Positions 50,001 through 57,627 of a stretch of 64,000 nucleotides of DNA are shown here, in pieces. Source of the stretch: Tritrichomonas musculus (taxonomy: Eukaryota; Parabasalia; Tritrichomonadida; Tritrichomonadidae); assembly GCA_039105265.1 (NCBI GenBank), contig JAPFFF010000030.1, positions 620,001 through 684,000 of the forward strand, read 5' to 3'. Position numbers and translations under genes: made by a program. Position 1 is the stretch's first letter, and every line of letters begins with the position of its first letter. The notes beneath the pieces are model-generated. The model was not told the origin of the DNA, did not search any database, and worked only from the letters and a program-made list of their open reading frames with translations.

Positions 50001-51654
50001 AAACAGGATTGTTTAAGATGTGCGGGCAGTAGGGTAAAGCTTCTCGTGAAGGAATGAAATCCTTTTTGAATTTACCTCCTAGCTTCTCACATTTATCTAC
50101 ATGTCTGTTGAATCTATCCATATGTTCATGTCCTTTATGAATATATGAACCACAATGAGGGCATATATGAATATTTGTTAATGCTTCAGCGTTGATGATG
50201 TACATTATGTGAATTATCTTATCCTTTGAATACAAGAGAGCTGAAAACGTTTTGTTTGATTCGTCTGTGTTATGCCATTGGTCTTGTAAATCGAAAAAGC
50301 CTTTTTTATCTGTTTCAGTTTGGTTGTATTCATAAATGTTGACATTGATGTTATGATTCTTCGCTGAATCTTTCATTTCTTCAATTGTGATTCCTTTGAA
50401 GGTGTTGATTAATTGTTTTGCTGCTTTTGAAGGCTTCTTTGTATAACTCAAACCGTGTTCATCACATAATATTTTCTTTGCTGCTGCTGTTCTGTCAGAG
50501 ATTTTAAATGTTCGTGTTTCAATAAGTTGCTTATTCAAACAACAAGCAAGGAAACGATACCAACACAAACAATCATCAACGTTATCAATAATGATATATT
50601 TATTTTTGCCAAACAATTCTGAAACTTCATCAATCTTTCCTGTTATCTTAACAACTCGTGAGATTGTAAACGAAACAGACCAAACGATACATAATTTGAT
50701 GTTTGAAGTAGTGGTTTCATATTCATGTATTTTTGATTCAACATACAGTTTAACTTTGTCAATATCTTTATTCTCTCTGACAATTATTGGTACTGATGCT
50801 TTATAGTTCTTCCATTTGATATCACTTGCTTCATATGTATATCTTTCACTTTCATTCTTTGGTGGTATCTCAAATATACCAGTCAATTGAAAATATATTT
50901 GGAACGGTTTCACTTCTTGTTTAAATACTGTTTCAGTCAAATATTCATTGATGTCTTCAATTGATGAAACTCCGTTCTTGTAATATATTTTTATCGGTTC
51001 TTTACTGTCTTCATCTAATCGTTCAACCTTTTCATTATCATTTGGGAATTGGTCAATGAAATGACTGCATGCTTCAACTGCTTCATCAAAGTTCTCAGGT
51101 TCATTGATTATGAAATATGAGTCATGTTTTGAATGAACACCTTTATAGCCAAACTTTTTGAGATATTCAATTAATTCAGCATTTTCATTGTTAAATCGAA
51201 TGTCTTCATATCGTTGAGGTTGTTTGTTTGTCTTTGGCGGTAATGGTCTCAATAATATATTTTCAGATTTAATTAATTGAAGGGCTTTGTTGAGTGCATC
51301 ATGAGCAATTTTAATGTTGTTCTCGATTTGTTTTTGTTTTAGTTTTTGTTCATCATTTTGTTCTTCTTCTTCAAATTGTTCCTCTTCCTCCTCTTCTTCT
51401 TGTTCTTCTGCTTCTCTTTTCATTCTATTAACGAAATCTAATATTGATATGTCATCTATTCTATTACCTTCATGTTCTCTAAAACCGAATGAAGTTAGAT
51501 AATTTTCTAAAATGTTTTTGAAATGTTTAACATCATAATCAGAAGGTTTAGATGTTGACAAACGAGGTTTTAATTGAAGTTCATTATTGATATACCTGAT
51601 TTGTTCAATAACAAATGATTTGGTATCTTTTCTATAGTAATAACGAGAACTCAT
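47071..51654 (-). CDS. Protein-primed family B DNA polymerase with OTU-like region and embedded HNH domain (P2)
   Basis: 1527 residues, same layout as the P1b enzyme. Exonuclease motif YDFETM at about 570, HNH segment (CHLCGEHF, LDRIDNNKGHQ) about 935-970, DFNSLYPS about 1066, KISMNGSYG about 1263, VDTDSLYMS about 1360. The N-terminal 110 residues differ from P1b but match P1a (MSSRYYYRKDTKSF), so this end has been exchanged between copies. A 10-residue in-frame insertion before the HNH segment (CSQKGDSSLQ region) is encoded by a double-hairpin module at 48943-48974. Transcribed divergently from the 116-aa gene at 51747. Confidence 0.93.
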   Translation of the reverse strand: MSSRYYYRKDTKSFVIEQIRYINNELQLKPRLSTSKPSDYDVKHFKNILENYLTSFGFREHEGNRIDDISILDFVNRMKREAEEQEEEEEEEQFEEEEQNDEQKLKQKQIENNIKIAHDALNKALQLIKSENILLRPLPPKTNKQPQRYEDIRFNNENAELIEYLKKFGYKGVHSKHDSYFIINEPENFDEAVEACSHFIDQFPNDNEKVERLDEDSKEPIKIYYKNGVSSIEDINEYLTETVFKQEVKPFQIYFQLTGIFEIPPKNESERYTYEASDIKWKNYKASVPIIVRENKDIDKVKLYVESKIHEYETTTSNIKLCIVWSVSFTISRVVKITGKIDEVSELFGKNKYIIIDNVDDCLCWYRFLACCLNKQLIETRTFKISDRTAAAKKILCDEHGLSYTKKPSKAAKQLINTFKGITIEEMKDSAKNHNINVNIYEYNQTETDKKGFFDLQDQWHNTDESNKTFSALLYSKDKIIHIMYIINAEALTNIHICPHCGSYIHKGHEHMDRFNRHVDKCEKLGGKFKKDFIPSREALPYCPHILNNPVYLYCLSYGLSWKPTIHYITYDFETMEQKIEKKVSDKSVINSRLIPLSVSSCVKLDKGLITKNFDIRTNEFIAKWIDWLFVVGCDVYVDKLNHLKSFIKDKSEEELNKIDSSLKTITVFGFNSSRFDSNLFKEQLIKNHWSIDSGMIGTATSLKQFILKSSKYPIRLRFIDAQAFVAGGTLKQFGIDFGGISNSSKGVFPYEAINSENYNEVLSKSEPFEYKDFYSYLNQKNPLTKADYEEYLIDSKRFATRWDYLLSYNDNDVEMMIKPIDNLIQMNSEYKVDLISNLSLSKNASCIKYALAYKDFNPKNDYETINKMNTFKPSMKWWLNKCDNYRKQDMKHNFCSQKGDSSLQSNQNQRDISKCVSEKDFDAFMKLYESNETGKCHLCGEHFTYNNKPTLDRIDNNKGHQIDNCLLACAECNRLRQRDDDKITRTKIQLKKFCKLHHLPTLITDEKEYYNLRENITGGLSNVLHRVNIRGQTLINKLKYDAVNDRIISYDTSNTVSHVAGIDFNSLYPSSFSSVKHSFNPYQGGIMYMPGSFIKRFDVYDEDGNKNEKVFNAAMNIIQSKKRFDANPEFIFKAEVKLRCPKNKINDLINFPPVFRNINIMNDEQTIGSYMYKYMKDNKLNSADKETRKLTMLLDTCGTFMTFSNYLLWFLIDHGLIVDDIKSLSLYEAHDGFNQFVCEFMKKRQDILSGKAHGNEKFYKISMNGSYGYDGMNSENFNKVRIVDKNKAFQLIASDTYRNGCKLSNDCYLIQSQPHSFKCNTCLQESFWTLDNAKYWYLTFLYDFLYKCIDMNKIHFNSVDTDSLYMSIAGDMNKPIDQLFDYVIKDKTFYDKHIYSFMPNPAINDVYDEKKILGCCVEKFGANQVALCAKCYTIWSDDKTISLKLKGISLKKNNIKSSDYKNVIDKQSIMKGKNINLQLNSQLMSKITVIKNALTAAHSKMLVLSNHCCCPYVNGFTAKDYFIENH
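48943..48974. repeat. GC-rich double-hairpin module inside the P2 polymerase gene
   Basis: GCGATGAATCGC (48945-48956) and TTTTTGCGAGCAAAAA (48958-48973), each a perfect hairpin; adds 30 bases in frame relative to the P1b polymerase. Confidence 0.8.
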
Positions 51655-51746
51655 TTATGATATTATTAAAAAATCAAATTATTTGAAATTTGAAAAAATG
51701 TTAAATCAAAAAATAAAAAATATTTCGAGTTTTTTATTTCATTGAA

Positions 51747-52097
51747 ATGTCTGAGTTAAGAGAAATAATAAAACACATTGAAGAAATACATAAATTACTT
51801 TTGATATTAGAATCAAAACAAGAAGTAAGTGAAGAAGAAGAAACAAATGAAGAAGCAAATACAGAAGCAAACCATAAAAGAACGCGTTCAATATTCAATT
51901 CATCAAAGTTCTTGAACAAGGATGAACGTGAAAAAGTTATACAATTTTTGGATGATAAAGTAATGAATGATATAAATAAGTTGCCAGGACATAAAAGGTG
52001 TTCATATACACAAAACTTATTGAAGGAAAAATTGAAGTTAAATGTATCATCATATATGATTAATAGATTATTGGCATTTAAGAACAACAAAGAATAA
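51747..52097 (+). CDS. Acidic helical protein, 116 aa (P2)
   Basis: Family of 5948-6454 and 14147-14584, with a shorter acidic linker (EVSEEEETNEEANTEANHKR). Conserved FNSSKFLNKDEREKVIQFLDD domain and SSYMINRLLAFK end. First gene of a rightward cluster 116, 81, 191, membrane protein, ATPase that probably forms one expression unit. Confidence 0.62.
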   Translation: MSELREIIKHIEEIHKLLLILESKQEVSEEEETNEEANTEANHKRTRSIFNSSKFLNKDEREKVIQFLDDKVMNDINKLPGHKRCSYTQNLLKEKLKLNVSSYMINRLLAFKNNKE

Positions 52098-52119
52098 AAA
52101 TATCATTTAATTAATTTGT

Positions 52120-52128
52120 TTATTTTTG
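52120..52128 (+). promoter_or_regulatory. TTATTTTTG box upstream of the 81-aa gene (P2)
   Basis: Seven bases before the ATG at 52136, same spacing as in P1a and P1b. Confidence 0.5.
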
Positions 52129-52135
52129 GTTTAAA

Positions 52136-52381
52136 ATGAATAGTGCAATTAAAGGTTTGAGTTGTGATACATCAGCTTTACACGCTCAGTTTCGAATAGT
52201 TAAAGACAAGATATTCAATGAATGTATGAATTCTGAAGATGATGCATTAAACGGAAAGTTTGATAAGATGATTCACATATTGTCGATATATAAACAACTA
52301 TTTAATGATATTGAATCGATTAAAATACAATTAAGAGCTATTGATGAACGTATCAAATCAGCTGAACAAATGACTTTATAA
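52136..52381 (+). CDS. Small coiled-coil protein, 81 aa (P2)
   Basis: MNSAIKGLSCDTSALHAQFR start and heptad-like tail as in the P1a and P1b copies; differences among the three copies are scattered and mostly conservative, consistent with a protein under selection. Confidence 0.65.
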   Translation: MNSAIKGLSCDTSALHAQFRIVKDKIFNECMNSEDDALNGKFDKMIHILSIYKQLFNDIESIKIQLRAIDERIKSAEQMTL

Positions 52382-52435
52382 ATGAATCATTGAATGACTC
52401 ATCATTAATGTTGTTTTATTTTTATTCAAACATTC

Positions 52436-53011
52436 ATGGCATTATCAAAAGCTCGTATATTAAGTAGTGAGAACGATGCATCAGTTAAGCAGGAACAATC
52501 AACCAGTATTAATATAAACATCAAACCAAAGCAACCACAACCAGTTGAATATCCATCAGTTCAACCATTTCCACAATCATCTCAAGCCACAAATTTTACT
52601 ATACCTCAGATGAATGGAGTATATCAATCACCGCAACCAACAAACAACGTTTCCCTAGAAAGAGGTATCAGTGATATAGGAGCTGATATAACAGAACTTG
52701 AAACCAAAAACAAATTCCTTGAGATATTGTTATCAATCTATGAAACAAATCCGATAAAAGTCAATGATTTATTGATTTGTCATTCAAATACATTAATGGA
52801 ACTCATCAAATTACTAACACAAGCAGATAAAGTTGAATTAATTGTTAATGATGATTGTGCGTGTAATGGTTGCGTTTCTCGTTCCAAATATCTTTTAATT
52901 GATAGGATATTGGTGTACAAAAATAATGAATCAAATGACTTGAAATATAAATATAATAGCATTTATACCGAACTCATTAGACACAACATTTCATTAAAAA
53001 CATGTATTTAA
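52436..53011 (+). CDS. Polinton-family 191-aa protein (P2)
   Basis: Closest to the P1b copy, including the cysteine cluster DDCACNGCVSRSKY. Half the protein (residues 1-90) is Gln/Pro-rich. Its stop lies 10 bases before the 43-aa membrane-protein start. The helical second half is recognisable in B's partial protein at 63628. Confidence 0.7.
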   Translation: MALSKARILSSENDASVKQEQSTSININIKPKQPQPVEYPSVQPFPQSSQATNFTIPQMNGVYQSPQPTNNVSLERGISDIGADITELETKNKFLEILLSIYETNPIKVNDLLICHSNTLMELIKLLTQADKVELIVNDDCACNGCVSRSKYLLIDRILVYKNNESNDLKYKYNSIYTELIRHNISLKTCI

Positions 53012-53021
53012 AAACTAATAA

Positions 53022-53102
53022 ATGATATATGAAATATTAGTTGTTTCATTATTAACAGGTTTATTTTTAGTGAAGATTGTTGAAGTATCTTTAATGATGC
53101 CT
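53022..53102 (+). pseudogene. 43-aa membrane-protein gene (P2), interrupted by element C
   Basis: The hydrophobic N-terminal part (MIYEILVVSLLTGLFLVKIV) is present. C is inserted after 53102; the target duplication ATGCCT occurs at 53097-53102 and 57547-57552 and the rest of the gene lies at 57547-57603. The uninterrupted counterpart is P1b 13034-13165. Confidence 0.8.
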
Positions 53103-54061
53103 AGTAGTGATAGTGTATCAATAATCGGGGTCAGATAGAATCCACTTAAAACGCCCATAAATGGCCCATATTTGGGCCCATATTCGGGTTAAAATTCAAA
53201 ATCCACATATGGGACCCATACTGCATACCACCCCAAAACGCCCATAAAACGCCCATATTCGGGCCCATACAAATTCCGAAAATAGCCCACCTATGGACCA
53301 CCTATGGCCCACCTATGGACCACTTATGGCCCACTTATGGAACAGACCGATGGGACCACCTATGGAACGTTCCGATGGCGACACAGACCGATGGGACAAC
53401 CCAGATGAATTCCAAAAATAGGCCACTTATGGGACCACTTATGGACCACCTATGGGACCACTTATGGGACTACCTATAGACCACTTATGGAACAACGGAA
53501 CTTCGTTCCTTAGGCATTTCATGCCGAAGCTGATGGAACAAGCTAATGGAGCTATATGGAGCCACTTGGAAAGCCATTTTGGGAATCCGCATATGGAGCT
53601 ATATGGAGCTATATGGAGCTATTATGGGAACAGCAAAATTGCTGTCCCGAGGATTTACATAAACTGTCCACTAAATATTGGGTGTACGGGAAAAACCGTA
53701 GACCACTTGGGAAGCTACTTGGGAGAGCCATATACGAGTCCACAGGAGAATCCTGGTCTGGTTCGTTTTCAACTCACGCAACGGAACTTCGTTCCTGAGG
53801 TCAACAAAGTTGTCCGAGGCTCCGCCGAGGCATTTCATGCCGAAGCTTAGAATGTGTTCCTACTCAATGGGAACGCTTATGGGAACACCTATTTGGACTC
53901 GCATATGACCTTATGTTTCGAAGTGATTCGTAAGGGTTTAATTAGTGTTCCTGTTCCTGGGTGTTCCTGGATTCAAACTCCAAATTAATAGATAAGGGGA
54001 CACCTAGACAACTGGACAACAGGACAATTGGACAACTGGACAACACAAAAATGTATACAAA
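53103..54061 (+). repeat. Left terminal inverted repeat of C (959 bp)
   Basis: Subterminal fields of short repeats: CGCCCATA and GGGCCCATA words (about 53145-53280) and CCACCTATGG/CCACTTATGG words (about 53285-53480); GGAGCTATAT repeats near 53545-53625; hairpins GGAACTTCGTTCC (53497-53509, 53783-53795) and GGCATTTCATGCC (53513-53525); then GGACAACTGGACAA repeats (about 54005-54045). The 132-codon frame at 53452-53850 runs through these repeats and is not accepted as a gene. Confidence 0.88.
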
Positions 54062-54118
54062 TAAATTACAATAATGCTTTTTTATTGATATTCAAAATAA
54101 GTACTGAAACAGCCAAAC

Positions 54119-54940
54119 ATGAGTACCGAGCCAGTCCCTGGAATTGAACGTTTACTTCAAGTTGTTGACGAACTCAAACAGGTCGTTGCTGAACTCACAG
54201 AACAGGTGTCCCAATTGACCAAAATGCTGTGTCATATTGATGATTCGTCAGCTCTCTTTGCAGACGATGAAGATGAAGATGATGACTCACAGAGTGATGA
54301 TGATGTTGAAGATGATGAGGAACCTGTTGAAGGACCTGTTGATGAGGAAGCTGATTGTGAGGAGAACTCTAAATGGCTCCCACTTAAGGGTTTCAATGAT
54401 TATGTGATTAAGAACTATTTCCCTTACGAGATCAAGCGTGTTTCGAAAAATCGTGTTATCAAAGAATGCAAGTCTAATGGATATATTTATATGAATCTAG
54501 TGGTTGGGAACAAACGAAAGACTTTTAGAAAGCACATATTGATAGCACGTCAATTTATTCCCAATGATGACCCCAAAAACAAGAGATTCGTTGACCACAA
54601 AAATAAGCACCGTGATGACTATCACATATCGAATCTCCGTTGGGTAACTGCGAGCGAAAATAGCAAAAATAAATCATCATGTAGAGGTGTTGATTATGAG
54701 TACGTCACAGAAATCCCAGGTGATGCGATTGTGGTCGATTCATACGGAAAACATACTTTTGAGGACTACTACTTTCATGATAACAAATTTTACTTTCATA
54801 ATGGCATCGAATACAGAGTACTTTATATCTGTACCGATAAGAAAACTGGAAGTAAGTATGTATATGCTGTGAACACTGATGGTAAACAAACATCGATATA
54901 TTATTCAAAATTCAAGCGATTATATGGTTTGAGTGAATGA
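54119..54940 (+). CDS. HNH endonuclease, NUMOD4-like (element C)
   Basis: 273 residues. Starts with a coiled coil (GIERLLQVVDELKQVVAELT) and an acidic linker (DDEDEDDDSQSDDDVEDDEE), then WLPLKGFNDYVIKNYFPYEI, a FRKHILIARQFIP strand, the HNH core VDHKNKHRDDYHISNLRWV (about 160-178), NSKNKSSCRGVDYEY and a beta-rich tail ending YYSKFKRLYGL. Homologous to the P1b and P2 HNH proteins but with an added coiled-coil N-terminus. It is the only enzyme C encodes, so it is probably central to C's spread, for example by cutting competitors or target DNA. Confidence 0.82.
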   Translation: MSTEPVPGIERLLQVVDELKQVVAELTEQVSQLTKMLCHIDDSSALFADDEDEDDDSQSDDDVEDDEEPVEGPVDEEADCEENSKWLPLKGFNDYVIKNYFPYEIKRVSKNRVIKECKSNGYIYMNLVVGNKRKTFRKHILIARQFIPNDDPKNKRFVDHKNKHRDDYHISNLRWVTASENSKNKSSCRGVDYEYVTEIPGDAIVVDSYGKHTFEDYYFHDNKFYFHNGIEYRVLYICTDKKTGSKYVYAVNTDGKQTSIYYSKFKRLYGLSE

Positions 54941-55336
54941 AATCAAATAAATTATTTTTGCATCCACATTCTAAGGAGTACAATCGCGGTTAGTCACAGA
55001 CAATTCAACTACATAGTATTATGGGTCATTTTGGGGTCAAAATTGTTAAAGTTGGGGTGATCGAAAAACAAATTTGCAAATCTCTTGTGTAATCGTTCGA
55101 ACAACATGAAATGGACTCTGTGTATTATTCAGTTGTGTGATCCATTAACAAACTACTCGATGATCCTCGATGATCCTCGATGATACATTAACAAACTACT
55201 CGATGATCCTCGATGATCCTCGATATTTTCATTTATATTTATTCATTTGTGTTCATACAGATTTGTTCTAATTTATTCCAATATGAATTCATATGATAAT
55301 GTGTGGATACAATTATGCATTTTTGTCGATACATAA
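54941..55336. repeat. Spacer of C with a tandem repeat
   Basis: No gene. Contains TTATTTTTG at about 54951-54959 just after the HNH stop, and a duplicated unit of about 42 bp at 55143-55228 (ACATTAACAAACTACTCGAT plus GATCCTC words). CATTTTTG lies at 55319-55326, ten bases before the next ATG. Confidence 0.65.
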
Positions 55337-55999
55337 ATGGAGAATGTTTATTCGAATGCTCTGACAGAACAACAATATGATTCACAACGGAACTTCGTTC
55401 CTGAGGTCTCTGCCAAGGCCGCTACGCCGAACCCAACGAATGATCCAACGAACAAGGAATTATTTGATGAATTCTATGGGTATCTCAATAATAAGGACGT
55501 CAGGGGTGCCCGTAAGATGCTTCGTGATTACAACATATTCAATAATCTCAAATCGAGAAAACTCAATGAAGATTACGACCTTGATGGATATAAATTTACG
55601 AAACGTAATGGGGAGTTGACTCTATACAAACCACCTGTAGCTAAACCTAATGTATCTATTAATGTATCTACTAATGAAACCAATCACGGTACTCTCGAAT
55701 CCCCGATGAGTGTAACCAAACAGGAGCGAATATCCACGCCTCTAATAGACCAAGTACCAAATATTGATAACTCAGTAGAGCATCATATGTTCTACCAATA
55801 TGACATCCCCAAACAAAATTCTAAAAGGATTCATGTCTTAGAAAATATGGTGAATCAGCTAGAGAACATGTATGCGAATTCTAAAAATAGGATAGATACG
55901 ATATTTTACGTTATGAACGAGTATCGCAATACACTTAACGAAGTCATCGATTTCGTCAACAGATTGTGCGCCAGTTCTAAGTACCCGAACAGATATTAA
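55337..55999 (+). CDS. Coiled-coil protein with YKFTKR unit, 220 aa (element C)
   Basis: Residues 17-30 (RNFVPEVSAKAATP) come from a GC hairpin module like those in C's terminal repeats. Then a helical part (TNKELFDEFYGYLNNKDVRG), a small beta unit (LNEDYDLDGYKFTKRNGELT, LYKPP), a disordered middle and a C-terminal coiled coil (IHVLENMVNQLENMYANSKN onward). The unit plus C-terminal coiled coil resembles the P2 158-aa protein. If that protein is structural, C may carry a version to use Polinton particles; this is inference. Confidence 0.6.
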   Translation: MENVYSNALTEQQYDSQRNFVPEVSAKAATPNPTNDPTNKELFDEFYGYLNNKDVRGARKMLRDYNIFNNLKSRKLNEDYDLDGYKFTKRNGELTLYKPPVAKPNVSINVSTNETNHGTLESPMSVTKQERISTPLIDQVPNIDNSVEHHMFYQYDIPKQNSKRIHVLENMVNQLENMYANSKNRIDTIFYVMNEYRNTLNEVIDFVNRLCASSKYPNRY

Positions 56000-56328
56000 A
56001 TGGTTTATTTTTGGGGGTCTCAGCATTTTGTGTTGTCCAGTTGCCAGTTGTCCAGTTGTCCCCTTATCTATTAATTTGGAGTTTGAATCCAGGAACACCC
56101 AGGAACAGGAACACCTTAGAAACCCTTATGAATCACTTCGAAACATAAGGTCATGAGCTAGTCCAAATATGTGTTCCCAAAGGTGATCCTATTATCTAGG
56201 AACACTTCGCTTCGGCATGAAATGCCTCGGCAGAGACCTCAGGAACGAAGTTCCGTTGCACTCAATAACTCCATTATTTGAAAATTAGTCTTGACAACAC
56301 ATTTTTGCGAATATTTTGTTTTATCGAA
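56000..56328. repeat. Diverged extra copy of the inner terminal-repeat segment of C
   Basis: About 56035-56265 matches 56610-56870 (right terminal repeat) in the same orientation: TTGTCCCCTTATCTATTAAT, GGAACACCCAGGAACAGGAA, AATCACTTCGAAACATAAGG and the hairpin block CTTCGGCATGAAATGCCTCGG-type sequence. It is clearly diverged, unlike the two outer repeats, so it is an older duplication. TTATTTTTG also occurs at about 56005. Confidence 0.75.
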
Positions 56329-56562
56329 ATGGATGGTGACTCTATATTTACATTCAACGGTTGTACAATATATGATTACGATGATCATGTTTTAATCAAG
56401 GCTCCTCGTGGGAGAGTATATGAGTATTCCACGATAGAAGGAAGACATTGTTTTATGTTCCCAGGCAAGTTCCTCAATAAATATCGTAGGCTGTTTTACA
56501 ATAAACGAGGTGATGATGATATATTGTATTGCATGACAATATCGGCGGCTCTAGATGACTAA
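56329..56562 (+). CDS. Small protein, 77 aa (element C)
   Basis: Begins MDGDSIFTFNGCTIYDYDDH; beta-rich with KAPRGRVYEYSTIEGRHCF. The first ATG is at 56329; CATTTTTG lies 21 bases upstream. Function unknown. Confidence 0.5.
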   Translation: MDGDSIFTFNGCTIYDYDDHVLIKAPRGRVYEYSTIEGRHCFMFPGKFLNKYRRLFYNKRGDDDILYCMTISAALDD

Positions 56563-56587
56563 CAAAAATAATACTCAACTCAATATT

Positions 56588-57546
56588 TTTGTATACATTT
56601 TTGTGTTGTCCAGTTGTCCAATTGTCCTGTTGTCCAGTTGTCTAGGTGTCCCCTTATCTATTAATTTGGAGTTTGAATCCAGGAACACCCAGGAACAGGA
56701 ACACTAATTAAACCCTTACGAATCACTTCGAAACATAAGGTCATATGCGAGTCCAAATAGGTGTTCCCATAAGCGTTCCCATTGAGTAGGAACACATTCT
56801 AAGCTTCGGCATGAAATGCCTCGGCGGAGCCTCGGACAACTTTGTTGACCTCAGGAACGAAGTTCCGTTGCGTGAGTTGAAAACGAACCAGACCAGGATT
56901 CTCCTGTGGACTCGTATATGGCTCTCCCAAGTAGCTTCCCAAGTGGTCTACGGTTTTTCCCGTACACCCAATATTTAGTGGACAGTTTATGTAAATCCTC
57001 GGGACAGCAATTTTGCTGTTCCCATAATAGCTCCATATAGCTCCATATAGCTCCATATGCGGATTCCCAAAATGGCTTTCCAAGTGGCTCCATATAGCTC
57101 CATTAGCTTGTTCCATCAGCTTCGGCATGAAATGCCTAAGGAACGAAGTTCCGTTGTTCCATAAGTGGTCTATAGGTAGTCCCATAAGTGGTCCCATAGG
57201 TGGTCCATAAGTGGTCCCATAAGTGGCCTATTTTTGGAATTCATCTGGGTTGTCCCATCGGTCTGTGTCGCCATCGGAACGTTCCATAGGTGGTCCCATC
57301 GGTCTGTTCCATAAGTGGGCCATAAGTGGTCCATAGGTGGGCCATAGGTGGTCCATAGGTGGGCTATTTTCGGAATTTGTATGGGCCCGAATATGGGCGT
57401 TTTATGGGCGTTTTGGGGTGGTATGCAGTATGGGTCCCATATGTGGATTTTGAATTTTAACCCGAATATGGGCCCAAATATGGGCCATTTATGGGCGTTT
57501 TAAGTGGATTCTATCTGACCCCGATTATTGATACACTATCACTACT
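56588..57546 (-). repeat. Right terminal inverted repeat of C (959 bp)
   Basis: Reverse complement of 53103-54061; no difference seen by eye. Contains the mirrored short-repeat fields and hairpins. Confidence 0.88.
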
Positions 57547-57627
57547 ATGCCTGACAAAGAACCAGAACTCAGTGAAGAGATAAGAACAAAAATGTATTCA
57601 TGAAGAGCTTTAACGAAAACTAAAGAA

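Larger units (their letters stand above)
53103..57546. mobile_element. Element C: 4.4-kb satellite with Polinton-type ends and an HNH gene
   Basis: Ends AGTAGTGATAGTGTATC in inverted orientation; the first 13 bases are the same as P2's, the rest differs. Terminal repeats are 959 bp (53103-54061 and 56588-57546) and appear identical. Target duplication ATGCCT. Carries three genes: an HNH nuclease (54119-54940), a 220-aa coiled-coil protein (55337-55999) and a 77-aa protein (56329-56562). No polymerase, integrase or capsid gene. Best read as a non-autonomous element that uses Polinton integrase. Looks whole and young. Confidence 0.85.

Noticed and set aside
53452-53850. 132-codon frame in both terminal repeats of C (mirror 56799-57197)
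   Set aside because: It runs through subterminal repeats and hairpins, overlaps a second open frame, and lacks an upstream box. A real repeat-encoded gene cannot be fully excluded.
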